A DNA stretch of 14,952 bases from Phycisphaerales bacterium (GTDB lineage Bacteria > Planctomycetota > Phycisphaerae > Phycisphaerales > SM1A02), in the NCBI GenBank assembly GCA_029243925.1, contig JAQWRC010000135.1, positions 1-14,952 of the forward strand, given 5' to 3'. The notes under the pieces were generated by a model that was not told where the DNA came from, did no database searches, and saw only the letters and a list, made by a program, of their open reading frames with translations. Made by a program: the position numbers and the translations under genes. This document shows, piece after piece, positions 9,008 through 14,952 of this stretch (position 1 is the first letter of the stretch; the number at the start of each line of letters is the position of its first letter).

Positions 9008-11395
9008 TCAGAAAGGCAGCTCCGCTGAGAAGCTAAAGACCTCTGTCCTGTCATTTTCCTGCTTCGCGAGCGGAAATGCAAAGTCGAAGGCCATTGGGGT
9101 AGGACCCAACTGCGGAATATAGAGACGAATGCCAATCCCGACCGCGACTCGATACTCATCAAAGTTAAAATCGTCGTTCACGGTACCTGAATCAATGAAT
9201 ACTACGCCATCCAGGAGGGTCATCAGCAGCGGGAACTGATACTGGGCTCCAAGGAAGGCCATGAAATCGCCACCGATGGGAACATCGGTCGCTCCGCCCG
9301 GCAAGGCTGGCGTGCCCTTGGGGCTGACATCACGGAACTCAAACCCACGTAGGGTCCGACCGCCAAGGTAGAACCGCTCAAACGTCGGAGCTTCGCCGCT
9401 GAAGATCCAGCCCACCTGGCCATCGAGGCGGAGTGTTGAGGTACGACCAAGAAAGTCGCGATTGATGGTCAAGTACGTGGTGTAGTCCACCCGAGCTCGG
9501 TTGAACTCCACATCCCCGAGCAAAGCGCCATAGTTCGTGTAGTCCAGCACCAGACGACTTCCGCTCCCTGGACGGGACAACCTGGTGATGGTTGTCCGCT
9601 GCATCGCCAACGTCGTGCTCCAGAGGTTGTCTGGGCCACGATCATTACGAATCTCAACCGGGGTGTTGTATTCAAAATCACCAAGTCTTACATGGGCATA
9701 CCCAAGTCCGAGGGACCCGCTCCAGATGTCCCCGAATCGCCGAGAAAGTGATGTGGAGGTAAACATTTTTTCCTCACGGTAACTGTCGTAGTAGCGCTGG
9801 TAGTAGCCGGCCGATTCGCCCAATGAATAGACGGTTTCAAAGATGTTCGGCTCAGTCAGATTCACGTCGTAGGCGAAAATCTCATCGCCCGGCTGGAAGT
9901 TCATTGAAAATTTCTGCCCTGCTCCGCGGAATGCACGGCCCTTGTAGAGTTCGCCGAACGTCTCGGGAAAATCCGCAATGTCAAAGTTGTTCTGCACCAG
10001 AGAGATGCTCCCAAGCACACCCGAGTCAGAACCAAATCCAACGCCGAAGTTGAATGATCCCGTATTCTTTTCCTCTACCTCGACCAGGACATCCCGCTGC
10101 CCGGGATGATCCGGATCCTCCTGCTGCGGCGTGATCTTCACCTCGTTGAACAGTTGCGTCTGCTGAATGCGAAGTTTGGAGAGCTCCAGCTCAGTTGCGT
10201 CATAACGCCGACCTGACTGCAACTTGATGTGCCTCCGAATAACCTTGTCCTTCGTCAGGAAGTTTCCGTTGATCTTGATCAGCCCGACATTGGCAATCGC
10301 CCCTTCACTGACCGCGATATTGACATCCACCTGGCCATCAGATGCGCCATGGATCGGCTGGAGGTCCACCCTGGCATCCAGGTAGCCGAGCGTGCCGTAT
10401 GCCGCTTCCAACTCCGCAACGGAACGACGAAGGATGTCGGTCTGGAATCGATCACCGATCTTCAACTCCATGAGTGATTCAAGCTGCTCAGAGGAAAAAA
10501 CGGCCAGAGGCTCATCCATGTACATCGATGATGCCGTAACCCGCCCCACTGTGAACTCGCGGCCTTCCTGAATCAGGAAGATGACCTTTGCCTCACGCTG
10601 ATCCGAACTGAGCTCGACATCATGGTCCACACGCACATCGAGATAACCACGGTCCTTGTAATACGTGTCAATTGTCGTCACGTCACTCGAAAGCATTTCC
10701 GTATCAAGTTCGCCACGTCGAAAGAAGGGGAACCAGGTTCTGGTCTTGATCTCGGAGTGCAACCGTTTGTCGGGGATCGACATATTGCCGTCGAACTCGA
10801 TCGAGTACACACGCACACGCGGGCCTTCGATGACCTCGAAGATCAGAATGTCATTCTCCTCGAGTTGCTGGGCGTCTACGGATACCTCGGTGAGGTAGTA
10901 GCCGCGCTTGGCATACAAGTCCTTCATCTCGCGGATGCTGCGTTCGATGAGAAAGTCATCTCTTGCCACGCCTCGGCCAACTCCGGCCGGTCCAAGTAGC
11001 GCCTGGTCGCTCAGCGCCCTGTTGCCAACAACTTGAACCTCGGCCAACCGCTGCTGTTCCTTAAATACGTAGACAAGAGAGATCGTGCCATCTTTTTCAA
11101 GAGTCGATTCCACATCGATACTCTGGAAACTGCCAAGGCGATTCAATCGGGAGACATCGCCTCGTGCAGTCTGCGGGTCATACGCGTTGCCGACCGAGGA
11201 CCGTATGTTGTTCCACACCTTCTGCTCCGGCACATCCTCAAGCCCCTCGAATCGAATCGATGAGATCGGGCGGTCCGCAAGGTGCTCATCTTGCAGAGCA
11301 GTCGCTTCGGACAACGCTGCAGATGCCACCGTGGGTCCCGGTGAGAACGCCACGATCCAGTACAGGGCCAGAATAATGAGGAGAGAGACTCTCAT
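9008..11395 (-). CDS. bamA: BamA, outer membrane beta-barrel assembly factor
   Basis: Integral outer-membrane insertase for beta-barrel proteins. Seen: 795 residues from ATG 11395. A signal peptide (residues 1 to about 26, MRVSLLIILALYWIVAF) is followed by five POTRA domains (about 43-115, 116-192, 193-280, 281-366, 367-443) with typical GY[YL] turns (RGYYLTE, RGYLDVRV, LGYLDARV) and FDGN/INGN openings. A 16-strand-type barrel follows (about 446-795). YLGGRTLRGFEF (676-687) contains the Omp85 loop-6 [V/L]RGF motif, here RGF at 683-685, and the protein ends in the terminal Phe of outer-membrane proteins (FSAELPF). The length matches E. coli BamA (810 aa). The frame stays open to 11671, but that extension lacks family features and lies antisense to lpxD2. 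The chosen start puts the signal peptide at the N-terminus, although no good ribosome binding site precedes it. It is the first gene of the operon. Confidence 0.95.
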   Translation of the reverse strand: MRVSLLIILALYWIVAFSPGPTVASAALSEATALQDEHLADRPISSIRFEGLEDVPEQKVWNNIRSSVGNAYDPQTARGDVSRLNRLGSFQSIDVESTLEKDGTISLVYVFKEQQRLAEVQVVGNRALSDQALLGPAGVGRGVARDDFLIERSIREMKDLYAKRGYYLTEVSVDAQQLEENDILIFEVIEGPRVRVYSIEFDGNMSIPDKRLHSEIKTRTWFPFFRRGELDTEMLSSDVTTIDTYYKDRGYLDVRVDHDVELSSDQREAKVIFLIQEGREFTVGRVTASSMYMDEPLAVFSSEQLESLMELKIGDRFQTDILRRSVAELEAAYGTLGYLDARVDLQPIHGASDGQVDVNIAVSEGAIANVGLIKINGNFLTKDKVIRRHIKLQSGRRYDATELELSKLRIQQTQLFNEVKITPQQEDPDHPGQRDVLVEVEEKNTGSFNFGVGFGSDSGVLGSISLVQNNFDIADFPETFGELYKGRAFRGAGQKFSMNFQPGDEIFAYDVNLTEPNIFETVYSLGESAGYYQRYYDSYREEKMFTSTSLSRRFGDIWSGSLGLGYAHVRLGDFEYNTPVEIRNDRGPDNLWSTTLAMQRTTITRLSRPGSGSRLVLDYTNYGALLGDVEFNRARVDYTTYLTINRDFLGRTSTLRLDGQVGWIFSGEAPTFERFYLGGRTLRGFEFRDVSPKGTPALPGGATDVPIGGDFMAFLGAQYQFPLLMTLLDGVVFIDSGTVNDDFNFDEYRVAVGIGIRLYIPQLGPTPMAFDFAFPLAKQENDRTEVFSFSAELPF

Positions 11396-11492
11396 AGAAC
11401 TGCAGGGAGGATACCTTGACCCCGATTTTGCTGCATCAAGAGGGGTCTGATTGACCCCCGGGGAGACGGCGGATAGGTTCCGCACGTCCTGC
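11396..11492. promoter_or_regulatory. Divergent intergenic region with GACCCC/GGGGTC elements
   Basis: This 97-nt gap lies between the divergent starts of bamA and lpxD2 and must hold both promoters or their leaders. Seen on the plus strand: TTGACCCC at 11416-11423, GGGGTC at 11442-11447, and TTGACCCC again at 11451-11458. The middle element can pair with the right one (6 bp, 5-nt loop TGATT) or with the left one (18-nt loop), but not both. The two TTGACCCC copies are direct repeats 35 bp apart. TTGACC resembles a -35 box, but I find no matching -10 at proper spacing on either strand. An operator or RNA switch is possible and unproven. Confidence 0.4.
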
Positions 11493-12542
11493 ATGTCAAT
11501 GACCCTCGACCAACTCGCTGAATGTCTCGGAGCCACCGTCCACGGTGACGGCTCCAGAGCAGTCTCTTCCTGCGCCTCTATTGAAGAGGCCGGCTCAGAT
11601 GACATCACCTTTCTTGCCAACAAACGATACGCTCGATACCTCAAATCCACCTCCGCAGCCGCCGTTCTCATCTCACTGGACGAGCCCTGCCCTGAACATC
11701 TGACCCGGCTCGTGTGTGACGACCCCTACTTCGCATTCCGCAATGCGATGATCGAACTGCATGGATTTCGAACTCATCCGGAACCATTGGGAGCCAATCC
11801 GGACCATGTCAGCGCACAGGCCGCAGTGCACCCCGAAGCAGTTATTGGCGAAGAGACTCGAGTACACCCACTCGCCACGGTCGAACGCGGCGTTTGCATT
11901 GGAGCACGATCGCACATCTACCCAGGAGTTGTCCTGTGTGAAAATGTCACCGTTGGAGATGACTGCATCCTCTATCCGAATGTCACCGTCTACGAAGGGT
12001 GCACACTGGGCAACCGAGTGACAATCCACGGCAATAGCGTGATCGGGCAGGATGGATTCGGCTATGCAACACATGCCGGGGCACACCACAAGATCCCTCA
12101 AGCCGGAAATGTCGTTATCGAAGACGATGTCGAAATTGGCGGCGCATGCGCCATCGAGCGGGCCACCATGGGTACGACTCGCATCGGCAAAGGGACCAAA
12201 CTTGCAGATCTGATCTCCATCGGGCACGGAACCACGCTGGGCGAACATTGTCTGCTGGTCTCGCTGGTTGGCATCGCCGGTTCGGTACACGTGGGCAACT
12301 ACGTCGTCTTCGGAGGGCAAACCGGCGTGTCGGGGCATATCACCATCGGTGATGGCGTACAGGCACTGGCCCAATCAGGTATTGCCGGGGATATCGATGC
12401 CGGCACCACCGTTGGTGGCGCACCGGCAATCGATGCGGATACCGCAAGGCGAAATATGTTGGCATCAACACAACTCCACGCCCTCTTCAAGAGAGTCAAG
12501 AAGTTGGAACGACAAGCCAAGCCGGACGATTCCTCGAACTAG
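11493..12542 (+). CDS. Second LpxD-like N-acyltransferase (divergent copy)
   Basis: Seen: 349 residues from ATG 11493 (ATG 11499 is equally good; the frame opens at a TTG at 11451). The LpxD N-terminal domain (about 3-90) includes LDQLAECLGATVHGDG and SDDITFLANKRYARYL. Hexapeptide repeats span about 100-310, with the LpxD hallmark GQDGFGYATHAG (185-196) and, at the active site, ISIGHGTTLGEHC (241-253). H245 takes the catalytic position, but the following Asn of the usual HN is Gly. The C-terminal helix (about 318-345) is basic. The N-terminal domain rules out LpxA or a generic hexapeptide transferase. It is transcribed away from bamA, alone, and shares a CTAG with gcvT's stop. It may use another acyl chain or substrate, or serve under other conditions; that is inference. 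No strong ribosome binding site is seen. Confidence 0.88.
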   Translation: MSMTLDQLAECLGATVHGDGSRAVSSCASIEEAGSDDITFLANKRYARYLKSTSAAAVLISLDEPCPEHLTRLVCDDPYFAFRNAMIELHGFRTHPEPLGANPDHVSAQAAVHPEAVIGEETRVHPLATVERGVCIGARSHIYPGVVLCENVTVGDDCILYPNVTVYEGCTLGNRVTIHGNSVIGQDGFGYATHAGAHHKIPQAGNVVIEDDVEIGGACAIERATMGTTRIGKGTKLADLISIGHGTTLGEHCLLVSLVGIAGSVHVGNYVVFGGQTGVSGHITIGDGVQALAQSGIAGDIDAGTTVGGAPAIDADTARRNMLASTQLHALFKRVKKLERQAKPDDSSN

Positions 12543-13657
12543 ATCGAGTAGAACGGCAACGCCGTTACGACAGCGTTGTCCACAGCACGACCCAGATCGA
12601 CGGACAACGCACGCCCTGCATCAGCGACATCACGATCCACGATGGCCATGGCGATCGATGCATCAAGCGTCGGGCTCAAGCAACCACTCGTCACTGTTCC
12701 GACGGCTCGATCACCATCGTGCACCGCGGCGCCCTGCCGGGCCGCCCGCCGCCCATCAAGTCGCAGGCCGATCAAGGTCTGGGGTGGGCCCGATGCAGCA
12801 ATCTCCTTCAGCGCATCCTGCCCGATGAACCCTTCCCCGTCATCATCGCCTTCTCCCTTGTCGAGCGCAACGGCGAAGTCCAGACATGCCGTCAGCGGGT
12901 CGATGTCTTCAGAAATTTCATGTCCATAGAGTGCCATGCCCGCTTCAAGTCGAAGCGAGTCGCGGGCCGCAAGACCACAGGGCTTGATGGCTCCGTCCTC
13001 CATGTTCTTGAGAATCATCTCAACCGCTTTGCCCGCCATCGAGGCGGGCAGAATGACCTCGACTCCATCCTCGCCGGAGTACCCCGTTCTGGAAACGAGA
13101 AACTTCGCAATGAACAAACTCTTCTCGGTGAAGCGGTACCGCTTCAACGTTGGAATTTCCTTGGAGAATCCGGCGATCACATCCATGACCTTCGGCCCCT
13201 GCAGAGCGACCATTGCCGTTTTTTCTGTCACATCTGCAAAGCGATACACGAAGTCGCCTTTGACTTCGGCAAAGTGCTCAATGAGCTTCTCCCGGTTTGC
13301 GGCATTGCAGACCATGGAATATTCGGAGTCAGCATGCTTGTAGACGAGCACATCATCACGGCATCCTCCACGCTCATTGCACACGATCGAGTAGCGAACC
13401 TGCCCTTCCTGCATGGACGCAATGCGACGCGTGCAGACATGGTCAAGAAATCGGCCAGCATCCTTGCCTTTGAACGTAAATCGACCCATGTGCGACACAT
13501 CAAATAGGCCACCAGCCGCACGAACTTGACGGTGCTCCTCGTGAATCGAGGTGTACAACAGCGGCATGGACCACCCGGCATAGTCAACCAGTTTGGCGCC
13601 ATGCTCGACGTGTGATTTGTAGAAAGGTGTTTTACGAAGATCGGTTGCGGTGCTCAT
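12539..13657 (-). CDS. gcvT: GcvT, glycine cleavage system T protein (aminomethyltransferase)
   Basis: Takes the aminomethyl group from the H-protein lipoyl arm to tetrahydrofolate, releasing ammonia and methylene-THF (cytoplasm). Seen: 372 residues. TPFYKSHVEHGAKLVDYAGW (10-29), GGLFDVSHMGRF (49-60) and GGCRDD (97-102) hold the folate-binding core; D101 matches the conserved catalytic Asp. LVSRTGYSGEDGVEV is the typical T-protein motif near residue 210, and the C-terminal barrel has GTVTSGCLSPTLDASIAMA. The length is normal for the family. ATG at 13657 was chosen; GTG at 13663 would add two residues, and neither has a clear ribosome binding site. It lies 14 nt after the UVR-motif gene and is likely co-transcribed. 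No gcvH or gcvP is visible here, so the rest of the system must be elsewhere. Its stop overlaps that of the convergent lpxD2. Confidence 0.94.
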   Translation of the reverse strand: MSTATDLRKTPFYKSHVEHGAKLVDYAGWSMPLLYTSIHEEHRQVRAAGGLFDVSHMGRFTFKGKDAGRFLDHVCTRRIASMQEGQVRYSIVCNERGGCRDDVLVYKHADSEYSMVCNAANREKLIEHFAEVKGDFVYRFADVTEKTAMVALQGPKVMDVIAGFSKEIPTLKRYRFTEKSLFIAKFLVSRTGYSGEDGVEVILPASMAGKAVEMILKNMEDGAIKPCGLAARDSLRLEAGMALYGHEISEDIDPLTACLDFAVALDKGEGDDDGEGFIGQDALKEIAASGPPQTLIGLRLDGRRAARQGAAVHDGDRAVGTVTSGCLSPTLDASIAMAIVDRDVADAGRALSVDLGRAVDNAVVTALPFYSI

Positions 13658-13671
13658 CCCCACATCATAGG

Positions 13672-14403
13672 TCAGCCGTCAGGTCCACGTTCCGCAGACC
13701 GTTTTGCCGCCGCCATCAAACGAAGTTCGTCACGCAGTATGGCCGCAAGCTCGTAATTCTCCGCGTCCAACGCCGCAGTGAGACGCTCCTCCAACTCGAC
13801 ATGTTGCGAAGAGGGGAGCTTTGGAACAAGCAGATCACGCATGCCGCGAAGCAGTTGAACCTCATTGCTCTTCTCAAGACCCTGGGGGCCGAGTATCACA
13901 GTCAGTTCGGCGAGCCCCCGATCAATAGCCTCCATGGCCAGTCGCGGCTGATTGCCCGCCATGGCCGCCTCTGCGTCCGCCCGGACGCCCATCGTCAGGA
14001 TCTGTGGCCGAAGATGCTCCATCGCATTGCGGTCTCGCTCCATCTCCGCACACCGCGAACACAGATCAAGAATGCGGAGATTGTGGCGGACATCACGGAC
14101 CACGGCATCAAATTGCTTCAGGTTGAACATCGCGACATAACGATGATGCACCATCACCGCCTCGTCACGCAGTGCGCGACAGGTCGCTGCATCCAGAACT
14201 GTGGCGGCCTGTTGATCTGCTTCCAGCCGCTCCAGAACCGAGGGGAGCCCATCTGGTCGGCCATGGGCCTCCATCTGCACCACCCCCATATCGATCCGAA
14301 CCTGCAGCAGTTGCCGGCCATCGGCAGCAGTCACTGCTCGAACCTGAAATTGCCCCGGCTCGCGAGGCCATGAAGCAAGAAAGTCTGTCACATCATCCAT
14401 CAT
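13672..14403 (-). CDS. UVR-motif protein of unknown function
   Basis: Seen: 243 residues from the tandem ATGATG at 14403/14400. Residues 1-55 hold a small strand-rich module (PREPGQFQVRAV, LLQVRIDMGVVQMEAHGRPD). A helical middle (about 60-200) includes FNLKQFDAVVRDVRHNLRIL and a CSRC pair (C115, C118). Near the C-terminus, LEERLTAALDAENYELAAIL (204-223) is a good UVR motif, the short helical hairpin by which UvrB binds UvrC and which is also found in McsA and ClpC-type proteins. The protein has no helicase or nuclease domain, so it is not UvrB or UvrC. From memory, similar proteins in Planctomycetota are annotated only as 'UvrB/UvrC motif-containing'. The frame stays open to 14742, but that extension is rich in Trp, Ser and Arg and lacks domain features. 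It precedes gcvT. Its role is unknown; an adaptor that binds a partner through the UVR hairpin is plausible. Confidence 0.75.
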   Translation of the reverse strand: MMDDVTDFLASWPREPGQFQVRAVTAADGRQLLQVRIDMGVVQMEAHGRPDGLPSVLERLEADQQAATVLDAATCRALRDEAVMVHHRYVAMFNLKQFDAVVRDVRHNLRILDLCSRCAEMERDRNAMEHLRPQILTMGVRADAEAAMAGNQPRLAMEAIDRGLAELTVILGPQGLEKSNEVQLLRGMRDLLVPKLPSSQHVELEERLTAALDAENYELAAILRDELRLMAAAKRSAERGPDG

Positions 14404-14618
14404 GCCCTGATGGTAGGCCCCTGAGGCGACAAGATGGAAGCACCGCCGCCAAACCCCCCAGATTGACACATGGGACGTTTCCGGACTTCGCGACGTCGGT
14501 TTGCTCCATATGTTCCAGCAACACACCACCCAATACTGCTCCAGACCAGTAAAGACGCTTGCCCGCCACGAAGACGGGCTCAGGCTGAACCGATGCAGTT
14601 GCGGGCTTCGGAACGTCA

Positions 14619-14650
14619 TTTTCCCAGGGTCAAGCTCGACCTTGGGAAAA
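14619..14650. repeat. Long hairpin, 13-bp stem with 6-nt loop
   Basis: TTTTCCCAGGGTC (14619-14631) pairs with GACCTTGGGAAAA (14638-14650) around the loop AAGCTC. All 13 positions pair, one as G-U. Neither strand has a T run after the stem, and the T-rich arm comes first, so it is not a standard Rho-independent terminator. It could be an operator or an RNA structure upstream of the sigma factor. Confidence 0.6.
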
Positions 14651-14651
14651 A

Positions 14652-14667
14652 GTGAACGAAGTTTCAC
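14652..14667. repeat. Short inverted repeat GTGAA/TTCAC
   Basis: GTGAA (14652-14656) and TTCAC (14663-14667) flank six bases and follow directly after the long hairpin. At 5 bp it is weak alone and is listed because of its neighbours. Confidence 0.3.
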
Positions 14668-14676
14668 ACTCCCTTG

Positions 14677-14707
14677 CAACCATCGGGGGCAGTCACGCGG
14701 ATGGTTG
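14677..14707. repeat. 8-bp perfect inverted repeat with 15-nt loop
   Basis: CAACCATC (14677-14684) pairs perfectly with GATGGTTG (14700-14707). The G-rich loop is 15 nt. It belongs to the inverted-repeat cluster before the sigma gene. Confidence 0.45.
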
Positions 14708-14782
14708 GATGGGTAGAGAGGGTGGTACGCCGCCCGTGACAACTGGAATGCTGTGGTCTCAACTCCCGACCAACTGCCTGAG

Positions 14783-14810
14783 CAAGCCCCTCGTGGGGTA
14801 CTTGATCAAG
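14783..14810. repeat. Hairpin with TCGT tetraloop and overlapping 10-bp palindrome
   Basis: CAAGCCCC (14783-14790) and GGGG-TA-CTTG (14795-14804) form an 8-bp stem with a 2-nt bulge and a TCGT loop. The right arm overlaps the perfect palindrome CTTGATCAAG (14801-14810). These lie just before the two possible sigma start codons, and the AAGGA at 14808-14812 falls at the palindrome's edge, so a structure here could mask ribosome binding to the upstream start. Confidence 0.45.
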
Positions 14811-14843
14811 GACCCGGGATGCAGAAGCACAGCCAACCGAGTG

Positions 14844-14848
14844 AAGGG
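14844..14848 (+). promoter_or_regulatory. Shine-Dalgarno site for the sigma factor
   Basis: AAGGG lies 6 nt before ATG 14855. A second one, AAGGA at 14808-14812, lies 6 nt before an in-frame ATG at 14819, so both starts are plausible. The downstream start is preferred because the protein then begins close to region 1.2. Confidence 0.5.
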
Positions 14849-14854
14849 CGACGC

Positions 14855-14952
14855 ATGGCACGACGTACATCAGACAGAGACCTTGAGCTATACCTCAAGC
14901 AGATCAATCGGACCCCACTGCTTTCTCCTGCAGAGGAGAAGAAACTGGGCTG
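14855..14952 (+). CDS. Sigma-70 family RNA polymerase sigma factor (N-terminus only)
   Basis: Seen: 32 complete codons before the window ends. The residues MARRTSDRDLELYLKQINRT are followed by PLLSPAEEKKLG. This is sigma region 1.2 (D-x-x-x-YL-x-x-I-x-x-TPLL-x-x-x-EE-x-x-L), as in RpoD-like and other group 1-3 factors. There is no region 1.1, so a short primary-like or alternative sigma factor is more likely than a long RpoD. An in-frame ATG at 14819 would add 12 residues. The gene is divergent from the UVR-gcvT pair and follows a region rich in inverted repeats. The group cannot be decided, since regions 2-4 lie outside the window. Confidence 0.85.
   Translation, partial: MARRTSDRDLELYLKQINRTPLLSPAEEKKLG

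Larger units (their letters stand above)
14404..14854. other. Intergenic region between UVR-motif gene and sigma factor
   Basis: This 451-nt divergent region holds no convincing gene, tRNA or rRNA. It must contain promoters for the UVR-gcvT pair (minus) and the sigma factor (plus). A consensus -35 hexamer TTGACA sits at 14463-14468 on the plus strand, but the hexamer 17 nt further on is not -10-like. Its right half holds a cluster of inverted repeats, listed separately. A reading frame on the minus strand is open at 14393-14629 but has no good start codon. Confidence 0.6.

Noticed and set aside
11396..11671. N-terminal 92-residue extension of BamA
   Set aside because: The frame is open, but the signal peptide begins at ATG 11395, the extension has no family features, and it lies antisense to lpxD2.
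11673..12374. 233-codon open frame antisense to lpxD2
   Set aside because: It is a shadow of the hexapeptide-repeat gene; composition is unlike a protein and the plus-strand gene is certain.
12719..13507. 262-codon open frame antisense to gcvT
   Set aside because: It is a shadow frame of a clear GcvT and has no recognisable domain.
13612..14373. 253-codon plus-strand frame opposite gcvT's start and the UVR gene
   Set aside because: It spans two genes on the other strand and has no recognisable motif; the UVR hairpin on the minus strand is clear.
14463..14468. TTGACA as a sigma-70 promoter -35 box
   Set aside because: No -10-like hexamer is found 16-18 nt downstream, so the hexamer alone is not enough.
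14393..14629. Minus-strand frame upstream of the UVR gene with protein-like composition (contains VFVAGKRLYWSGAVLGGVLL)
   Set aside because: It has no ATG near its open end and overlaps the start of the UVR gene; about 78 open codons can occur by chance at this GC content. Kept only as a possible remnant.
14619..14650. Rho-independent terminator
   Set aside because: The stem is strong, but no T run follows it on either strand; the T-rich arm comes first and the A-rich arm last.
14404..14742. Longer start for the UVR-motif protein
   Set aside because: The added 113 residues are rich in W, S, R and C, show no domain, and run through the long hairpin; the ATGATG at 14403 gives a family-like N-terminus.

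Overview
The window looks like chromosomal core-genome sequence from a Gram-negative (diderm) bacterium, most likely of the phylum Planctomycetota and probably class Phycisphaerae. This placement is inferred from a fused LpxC-FabZ protein, a very large exported PQQ-propeller protein, a UVR-motif protein next to gcvT, and a sigma factor whose region 1.2 resembles planctomycete sigma-70 proteins. No 16S rRNA or other marker gene is present, so it is not proven. I see no mobile element, CRISPR array, tRNA or rRNA.

Layout. (1) 21-4292, plus strand: a 1332-aa exported beta-propeller protein, then a small protein that is almost purely Asp/Glu in its C-terminal two thirds. (2) 4306-11395, minus strand: a compact envelope-biogenesis operon, in transcription order bamA - ompH/skp copy A - ompH/skp copy B - lpxD - lpxC-fabZ - lpxA. 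Its last joints are tight: ompH-B/lpxD and lpxD/lpxC-fabZ each overlap in a GTGA, and lpxA starts 25 nt after lpxC-fabZ. (3) 11396-11492: a short divergent intergenic region holding alternating GACCCC/GGGGTC elements. (4) 11493-12542, plus strand: a second, diverged lpxD, ending tail-to-tail with gcvT inside one shared CTAG. (5) 12539-14403, minus strand: a UVR-motif protein followed 14 nt later by gcvT, the glycine-cleavage T protein. (6) 14404-14854: about 450 nt without a convincing gene but with a cluster of inverted repeats. (7) 14855 to the end, plus strand: the start of a sigma-70 family factor, cut by the window edge.

How the genes work together. BamA inserts beta-barrel proteins into the outer membrane and Skp-like OmpH chaperones deliver them. 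LpxA (first acylation), LpxC (deacetylation) and LpxD (second acylation) are the first three steps of lipid A synthesis, and FabZ makes the acyl-ACP chains that feed fatty-acid and lipid A synthesis. One transcript would therefore supply both the protein and the lipid side of the outer membrane. The first gene, an exported propeller protein, may also act at the envelope, but that is only inferred.

I do not see a clear undescribed system. The best leads are the structured region upstream of the sigma factor, the duplicated lpxD and ompH genes, the poly-acidic small protein, and the uncharacterised UVR-motif gene beside gcvT.
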